From Aplectana chamaeleonis (Eukaryota; Nematoda; Chromadorea; Rhabditida; Cosmocercidae): a DNA stretch of 64,000 nt. The stretch is taken from assembly GCA_029168955.1 (NCBI GenBank), contig JAPDOI010000066.1, forward strand, positions 89,501 to 153,500. The letters are read 5' to 3'. Positions within the stretch are counted from its first letter, which is position 1. Every line of letters begins with the position of its first letter. Positions 57,300 to 64,000 of the stretch are shown here, piece after piece. The translations under genes and the position numbers were made by a program. The notes beneath the pieces are model-generated. The model did no database searches. It was not told the DNA's origin and worked only from the letters and a program-made list of their open reading frames with translations.

Positions 57300-58090
57300 A
57301 TGAGAACATGTTACATGTATGATAAAGTGTAAGATACTTGAGACATTCAAGCATATTACCCTTATATCGCATGTAACCTACACTTATATTACATGTAACA
57401 TACACTTATATTTCATGTAACTTAATTAGAGCTGCAGGTCGAAGCTCGATGCTTCAGGGGTTGGAGCTGCAAGTTCCAGGCTACTGCTTCAGACACGAGT
57501 CAGCGAGCTTTAGGCTCTCTTGGACGTCCCGCAAGCTTAAAGCTCGCTGCTTCGTGATTGAATCATCGAGCTTAGATCCCACAGCTTCACACAAGAAGCA
57601 GTGGGCATAACCTTGCTTTAAAAATACTACATGTCGCACTCTCTATTCCACCCCACGATTAAAACGAATCATGAGGAGCGAGAGATCAACAACTCGGGGA
57701 GGGCGAATGACCTCCGTGTCCAATGTCAATCCACTGAGCATGCGCTCATCGCTAACCTATGAGGCGGCCCGTATGCTGTGCAGGTTTGCAGAAGGTGTTC
57801 AGCATGGGCCTTCAGTTGCTGGAGATATTTGAATTATGTTACACTTATGCTGCATGTAATTTACATGAGTAGAGATAACTCCCATGAAACTTACATTGAC
57901 GGAGATGTATCACAAGTATATCGTGATCGTCTCTTATGTCACAAGTACTATGTTTTCACAATCAAAAACATAATACGTGCGACATTTGGCCTGCGAGCGA
58001 GGGACCGATATATTACATGTAACATACATAGGTGGAGGTAATTTGCAAGTAATATACATTTGCCAATTTATATTACATGTATATTTATTC
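57300..58090. repeat. TTACATGTAA-rich dispersed short repeats
   Basis: TATATTACATGTAACATACA and variants occur at about 57350-57425 and 57840-58080, separated by GC-richer DNA with three AGCTCGCTGCTTC/AGCTCGATGCTTC motifs (57440-57600). Origin unclear. Confidence 0.6.
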
Positions 58091-59259
58091 AGGCCAAGAT
58101 TATTTCAGGCAAAACAGTGTTAGTTGGGGTCTGAAAGAAAGTACGAAGCAACATAGAGTAGAGAATTGCAAAATATTGTTCCACAAAAGATTTTATTGTC
58201 ACAACGAACAGTTCCTGTGAGAGTAAAGACGCGGGGGGGGCGGTGCGAGAAAAGGATTTCGTGCGCTTCCTGCTCAGACGATAGCAGGCCCTGAGCCCAC
58301 CCCGAATGCACCCGGAGCCGCGTCCATGTTGCGCTCAGGGTGACTAATTTGGCAATTTTCGGGCCACATATGTTGCGATGCAGGCCACATACGTTGCGCT
58401 CCGGGTGCTACCGACGAAATTGATTCACGCAGCGCCCTGAACGCAACTATCGGCTGATGACGTCATAGTACATCATCCAGCGTAGACGGTTGCGCCACGG
58501 GCGCTTTCTATAAACCGATTTTAGCAACACAGCTGCAAAAATCGACACCTCGACGTATTTCACACGCTTCGCTGATCGATTATCGCACCCATTTTAGCTA
58601 ATTGATTTTTCAAGGAAGAATTCAACGATTTACACACATTCATCGAATCACCCCACCCTACTGAATTTCCTTGGACTTATGTGACCCTTAATTGTCCCTT
58701 TTCTAAGCTAGTGCTGATTATGCAATAGCTAAGCTTAATATACTTTCCTTTACTCTGGATTTTGATTCCGTGACATTTCCACTCAACATTTCAAGTGTTG
58801 ATCTTCTGACTTTACCTGATTCTCCTCAACTATTTAGTATATTTTCCTGAATTATTAGGTATTCACAGCAACTTCCCATTCCTAAATACCAGCCCCTAAT
58901 AAAAGAATACGAGCGAATGAATGAGTGATTTTGGGCGAAAAAAAAATACTGGAATAAAACTCGAGCGAACGGATGATTAAGCCGAATATAGTATTTTTTA
59001 GAACACTTTAATTGTGCAAATGAATCCAATGAACCCTCTCAGAAATTTCCGAATCAATGATTTCTTCCAAATAAATGCTTTCCGATTCTTCAGAGTGAAT
59101 TACTAGATTTGAATAAAGTTTCTAGGAAACTTCCGAATCGCTGTATCCGAGCAATTCTTTTTTAGTCGTTTGAATGCTCTAACTTTCGGATATAGACTAA
59201 ACATTGCGCAAATTCAGTACAAGGCAGCGGAAAAAGGCCTTTGTGCGGTTGCGTACCTA
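58091..59259. other. No supported gene; lone CRE site at 58.45 kb
   Basis: A poly-G tract is at 58231-58240. GGCCACATATGTTGCG and GGCCACATACGTTGCG form a direct repeat at 58353-58400. TGATGACGTCATA lies at about 58455. The rest is AT-rich. Confidence 0.5.
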
Positions 59260-59760
59260 TACCGTAGCTGGCTGGGTTCAAAGAATCGATAATGAACAGC
59301 TAATAATGTTTTTCTTCGTAATTTTCTTGTGTTTCTTCCATTTTTTTTTCGTGTATTTCTTTCATGTATCTAGAGTAAATAATTTGGGTGTATTAATATT
59401 GAGTGTGTTGGGGAAAAATCCTACCATTTTAAACGTTACCAGTGCTTCTTTCCGAGGAATTGAGATAAAAATCAAAAGTTTGATGTCAATTATCGATTAC
59501 GTACGCATAGGTGAAGAGGACCCTAGTGTTCGGCAAGCTTGATTTTTTTACTCAATTTCAGAGGAAAAAACACCGTAAACGTGAAAAGAGGTACGTTTTC
59601 CCGCAACATACACTATACCAATACACCTAAATTATTTACTATTGATACATGTTAGAATAATAAGAAAAATTGAGAGAAAAAAGAGAAAATCATACCAGAA
59701 AATATTATCAGCTTCTCATTATCGATTCTTGGAACCGAGCCCATTACCTAGGCAGTTCAT
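59260..59760. repeat. Inverted repeat, about 150-bp arms
   Basis: AAGAATCGATAATGAACAGCT at 59280 pairs with AGCTTCTCATTATCGATTCTT at 59712-59732. GTAAATAATTTGGGTGTATT is inverted at 59617-59637. Confidence 0.85.
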
Positions 59761-60009
59761 TTTACTAGGAGTAGTGAATTTTTAAAGGAGGTCATCTAAC
59801 GAAAAAATGTTTCAGAATTAATGATTAAAAATAAAAATATATTAAATGCAAGAAGAAGAGGATGAGAAAAACGTGAATTTTTGAAGTCGCAAGTCCATAG
59901 GGAACATTCACCATTCAAAACTCAGGTATCCTAAACAACCTTCACCTCTCGAACCGCTCTCTCCACCCCAACGAACCTATGGTGCAGCGTCAAGGAGTAG
60001 AGTATGTCA

Positions 60010-60240
60010 ATGAATATTCAGAAAACGGAGATTCGGTCGAATAAACCAATATTCAAATAATTCCACTATTCAAAAAAGTCAATTTTTCGAATAATTCGTT
60101 CATTCGACTACTCGGAAAAGTCAATTTCTTGAAAATATCCGAAAAAGTGAATTTTCCGAATAATACGTTTATTCGAATATTCGAAAAGGTCAATTTTCCA
60201 AACAACTCGTTTATTCGAATATTTGAAAATTTTTGTTAGC
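60010..60240. repeat. Degenerate AT-rich tandem repeat (TTATTCGAAT type)
   Basis: Three to four loose copies of about 60 bp: AAGTCAATTTT-CGAATAA then TCG-TTATTCGA. Similar ATTCGAATTTCGAAT motifs recur at 61790-61990. Confidence 0.75.
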
Positions 60241-60890
60241 TTGATATACTCTATCAAAGAGGCATTACAGCGAAAATTCAATTTACATGACAGCTCCGCA
60301 GGGAAATGGAGCCTAGAGATTGAAGTTCCGAATGCTGTCAAGGATTCTGAAAGACTAGTACGTAAAGAATCTGCCCGAATTTCGAGATTCCGTTCCGAGG
60401 AGCAGATCTCTTTTTCAGATTCTCGGGCGGAACCTTGGTAGAGTACATATCTCCCTCAACGAACCTATAGTTTACACACGTGCTCTCAGAAAATCGTGGG
60501 GCAGTACCTCGGCACAATCGGGGCTGCTTCCCAGAGCAAACATCGGATACAAATACTTATTGTGAGCACCAGCTGCTGCTAACTGCAGCATATGCTGCCA
60601 ACGCATGCTGGTGTTCAACCGTTATTGGCAGCCTGTTCTGCGAACGGAGAAAGAATCTCAGGCAAACCATCGCTCCTTGCGGGACCGGGTTCTCCCAATT
60701 ATGACGTCATCGCCCGGACAGCGGCCGAGGAGCCAACTAGCACCGCGGTCCCTGTCCGGTGCCAGTTTGCCCCTCGGTCGCTCTCGGGGCCACAGCGGGG
60801 CCATCGCCAGAGATAGAGAGACGCGGGATTGGTTGTTCTTTGGTGATAACGTGCGAGCCACGTTATCACTCAAAGCTAACCAATCCTACA

Positions 60891-60899
60891 GGTATAAAA
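60891..60899 (+). promoter_or_regulatory. TATA-box candidate
   Basis: TATAAAAGG in a GC-rich context, about 20 bp after a perfect GATAACGTG/CACGTTATC inverted pair and 190 bp after a CRE. Confidence 0.5.
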
Positions 60900-61152
60900 G
60901 GCAGCTCGCCTCGTGTAGACGGGTAGTTGGCCTTTCGAGGCCACTCATGAGAGTGATCTCGGATCACTCTCAGGATGACAACTTTGGCGGCCGAGGGGGA
61001 TCCCCATGGCCCGCGGTGGGGAGGCTTCCTCATTGCGGACCATGTTGGTATGGTATCCTTGTTGCGGCCTGTGGCAGGATTAACCTCCTGACCCACAGGC
61101 TGTAACAGGTACCTTATCCTCTTAACAGGCTTAATCCTCTCCAGAAGAGGCG

Positions 61153-61160
61153 GAAATAAA
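61153..61160 (+). terminator. Poly(A) signal candidate
   Basis: AAATAAAG, containing AATAAA, about 260 bp downstream of the TATA candidate and followed by an A-rich stretch. Confidence 0.4.
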
Positions 61161-61789
61161 GAAAAAATAGCTATTAGGAAATTTTTGAAAATCGCCCGAA
61201 CAGAGACCGCAGTGCCAGTTGGGACCGAAGATCGCTCCGAGCGATACTGCTGTGGCCCGGAGAGCGGCTGCTGTGGCCCGAGTAGATGGCTAATTTCCGC
61301 TCGGAGCAGAGAGGCAGCGCCGCTCGAGTAGCTCTCCGGTACCGCTCGGAGCGATGGTTTGCCTGAGATTGAGATTATCAGCGGTATTGGGTGTGATCCT
61401 TCTCACGCGAGCCGAAGTCGCGATGCCAGGATAAACAGAGGGGTTAATCAGCAGGATATGCTGCTAATTGGCAGCAGCTCCTGCAATTAGCAGTAATTGC
61501 GTCAAGGGTGTTGCTAACCTTTTTCGGGTTCAATCTCTATTTTGCCGGCATACTACCGCTTGACTGTCTGAACTAGGGAACTTTCACGGGGAAAACGCGT
61601 TTGACATTCATACATATGTACTTGAGTTAGGAAAACAACAAGGTTTTAACCCACAGCCTAATTGAAGAAAAGTCCCAAGATGTGCATGAAACGTGAAGCC
61701 GAGACTTGCTGACGAGTCAGGGGTTGAGTCAAATGGGTTCGCAGTATGCATGCAAAAGTCGGTCAGGATTCTGACGAAATGATGATTGA

Positions 61790-61990
61790 GTATTTTGATT
61801 ATTCGAAATTAGAAATAATTCGAATGTGTTGACGCTGAAGTATTCGAATATGGAACACTTTTCAAAAATCTGCCTCCGAAATATTCGAATTTCGAATCAT
61901 GTTAGGAGGCCTATTTTGATTTATTCGAATTTTGAATAATATTCAAAGGCCTATTTTTGATTCATTCGAATTTCGAATGCTACTCGAAAC
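61790..61990. repeat. ATTCGAAT-type short repeats
   Basis: ATTCGAATTTCGAAT and AGGCCTATTTTTGATT recur about every 50-60 bp (61875, 61920, 61965). Related in motif to 60010-60240. Confidence 0.7.
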
Positions 61991-62814
61991 TGCTGTTTTC
62001 AAATTTCGTTTAATATTCCAAAGCGAAGATGTAAAACCCTATAGTCTTTACTAAGCAGACACACGGAAAGAATACGGAAAAATCAAATAAATAGAAAAAA
62101 ACAGAACCCAGAAGAATTATATCACCTACAATACCGCCCGCGACTTTGGGAAAAACGGTGTTTTCGGCGCTTTTTTCCGCCGGAAAGCGCCGCTTTCTCG
62201 TAACTTCGTTAAAAGTGCTCCGTTTGGGTTGTCAGGGACGTATTTGGAATCAGCATCGAGAGCTCTTCATTTTGAGCTCACACATGTCTTACCCGGCCAA
62301 CAAGGCATATAGGGTTAACACAATCAATCGAGTGTACGAAAACTGAGGCTAGATATCAAATTGGCGTAAATATTTGACTTCATATCAACCAAGCAGGTCT
62401 AGGAGCAGTTATACACAAGCATTATAGACCAATTTATGGAGGTGGCGAGAGTGAAAATTAATGACTTTTAGCCGTTTCGACGCCCTGGCAGACACAATCA
62501 TCGTCATTCGCTCGGGCTCAAGGTGCCCGCGATCACAACCACGATTAATGTAGACTAATTTAGAACAGTTAAAACCTCTCTGGAGGCATTTCCCACCCAG
62601 CGCCATCCCCGTGACTTTGGCTTTGAAAAACGATCATCGATCAGCGACGTCCCGTTCTCGGCACAAACGGGACCAATCGACCTGCAACTCGGCCTACCAA
62701 ATTAATTTCTGATCGCTTTTCGAATAAGCACTGCGCCAGCCCTATCCGGAAAATTTGATTTCTCACATTTTTGGGGTGTGCTAAAACAGCGTCTAAGACG
62801 TCTAGCTAAAACAG

Positions 62815-63100
62815 TCATGTTCTCCACCCTAGACTACCCCTACATACAAATTTTGAGCTCAATCCGAGGAATTTTTTTTTGAAACAACCAAAAAAGTGTC
62901 TGATGGGTGGTACCCTTGCCTTTTCGCGAAGCTTGAAAAACGCTTGTAACTTCTTGGAACCTTCAGCTCGGGGCGGGATACTGCGCAGTTTTACCATTGA
63001 GCCACAAGAGATACTAACAATACTAGTCGTTTTTGCAGATGCGTTTACCAGTTCCCTTGCAAGTGTATTTCCTCCATAGAGCGCCGTTTCTTCAGCGCAC
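62815..63100. repeat. Dispersed repeat shared with 32445 and 30866 regions
   Basis: CCACCCTAGACTACCCCTAC matches 32447. CTTGTAACTTCTTGGA, GTTTTACCATTGAGCC and GATACTAACAATACTAGTCG match the reverse complement of 30880-30990. Confidence 0.75.
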
Positions 63101-64000
63101 ACACTCGTTGTGCTAGTACACTGAAGGCTGTTTTCGTGTAATTCAGTGCGTACTGCCAGTGTATGTAGAGTTCGCGCAATCATTTTAGTCTGATGAATGG
63201 ACGGGGCTGCGACGGTAGATCACCCCGCGCGAATCGAAACCCCATTCTCCAGTGAGGCCGCCAACACCGCACGGCCGCCGCCTGGGAAATGAGTCAGACT
63301 AGAATGAAAACGGAAACCATAATATAGTGGTTAGGAATAATGTATGGTGCTCCATAGCAATAAAGTACTTCCTCTGGGGTTTTGTGTGCGCGCTCACTTT
63401 GCGCGGATGAATTCCTAGTATTTCTACGAACACAGAACCCCAAGAGTGCACGTTGGTCAGGATTGCGTATTCAACATCACAACAAGGAATATGGTTGTCG
63501 AGAGTTTTTCTTCAACTTCTGCGGGACCCTCTAAAACTTCTGTGAAATCTGTTTCTGTTCTTCTTACATACCGTTTAGAAGATTCTCGTTACATTTCAGG
63601 CTCTGATCGAGCGTCAACAGGAAGGTAACACGGCGAATGATTCTTCTTTGTGTATTGCATGATCGATGAGTTTCCTTATGTTTCTTTTGTTTAAATAAAT
63701 TTTTCATTTTCCTGGGTTGTCGTCCTTCATTGCCCACATATGACACAACACTACAGTCCGCATGGATCAGGGTACGGGGGGGGGTGTGGATATCCACACC
63801 CCGGGCTGTGCAAGGGTGGGGGGTCTGAGCTCCGGCGGTGGACCAAGTGAACCACTCTGTATGGGGTTATACACTGTAAGAATTTTTTTCAACCAAGGTT
63901 TCGACTATACCGTGCAATTTACATGAAATCTTGTTCTAAGTGTGTGTGGGGCCCTCGTATTGTGTGTGGGCCCAAGCCCGGTGTGCATATTTTATATTAT
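63101..64000. other. No supported gene; 22-bp palindrome at 63781-63802
   Basis: GGGGTGTGGAT/ATCCACACCCC is a perfect 22-bp palindrome next to a poly-G run. TTTGTTTAAATAAATTTTTC at 63688 contains AATAAA without an upstream gene I can support. Confidence 0.55.

Larger units (their letters stand above)
60565..61490. mobile_element. Inverted-repeat element with promoter-like centre
   Basis: Outer pair: GCAGCATATGCTGCC near 60590 and AGCAGGATATGCTGC near 61460. Inner pair: AATCTCAGGCAAACCATCGC (60653) with the exact inverse at 61351-61374. Between them lie TGACGTCATCG at 60702, a GTGATAACGTG/CACGTTATCAC pair at 60840-60870, GGTATAAAAGGC at 60890, and GGAAATAAAGAAAA at 61151. The order CRE, TATA, AATAAA resembles an LTR or a small transcription unit. 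No protein recognised. Confidence 0.65.

Overview
The window looks like a repeat-saturated, gene-poor stretch of a nematode chromosome, most likely a clade V (strongylid or rhabditid) worm. The basis is indirect. It holds eukaryotic retrotransposon remains (an RTE-type LINE, a CR1/jockey-group LINE, a Ty3/gypsy LTR element), a mariner end, a tRNA-Gly(GCC) body, and many TTAA-flanked palindromic elements of the kind known from Caenorhabditis. The RTE protein resembles the RTE family abundant in hookworms, but the species cannot be fixed from sequence alone. I recognise no intact host protein-coding gene. Most long open frames are by-products of tandem repeats whose period is a multiple of three.

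Layout. 0-5 kb: a 490 bp palindrome with a degenerate tRNA-Gly in its loop, a TTAA-flanked palindrome, an ATT/AAT microsatellite, and an interlocked inverted repeat at 4.6-4.9 kb. 5-14.6 kb: remains of CR1-like LINEs on the minus strand, broken up by a deleted gypsy LTR element (6.3-9.15 kb), a palindrome (9.5-10.1 kb), a multi-level nest of TTAA elements (10.9-12.8 kb) and another inverted-repeat element (13.4-14.2 kb). 16.4-21.7 kb: two abutting arrays. The first has 13 perfect palindromic CRE-type sites at exactly 42 bp spacing. The second is a 29-copy satellite of 145 bp, itself hit by a TTAA element. 23.4-29.4, 33.8-38.1 and 52.1-55.2 kb: three copies of what I read as one composite repeat. 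Each has a GCGAAGC-centred hairpin or its relic, then a minisatellite of 21/42 bp period, then a downstream region, then a large near-perfect palindrome. 38.9-40.6 kb: the largest palindrome, 1.66 kb. 41-44.9 kb: TA- and TTAA-flanked inverted-repeat elements. 45.1-49.45 kb: a plus-strand RTE retrotransposon broken by frameshifts, stops and three transposon insertions. 49.7-51.4 kb: nested small elements and a GC-rich open segment. 55.4-64 kb: a TTAA element, a mariner 3' end, a 0.9 kb inverted-repeat element holding a CRE, a TATA box and a poly(A) signal, and low-complexity AT-rich DNA.

How it fits together. The region has grown by repeated insertion of short non-autonomous elements into older elements. 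Several insertions can be read exactly, because removing them restores a retrotransposon reading frame or a satellite unit. This gives direct evidence for a 4-bp TTAA (or YTAA) duplication in one superfamily, 8-bp duplications in two others, and TA in at least two more. The signals most worth following are the 42-bp phased CRE array, the composite minisatellite-palindrome element, the inverted spacer between two of its copies, and the promoter-like palindromic element at 60.6-61.5 kb.
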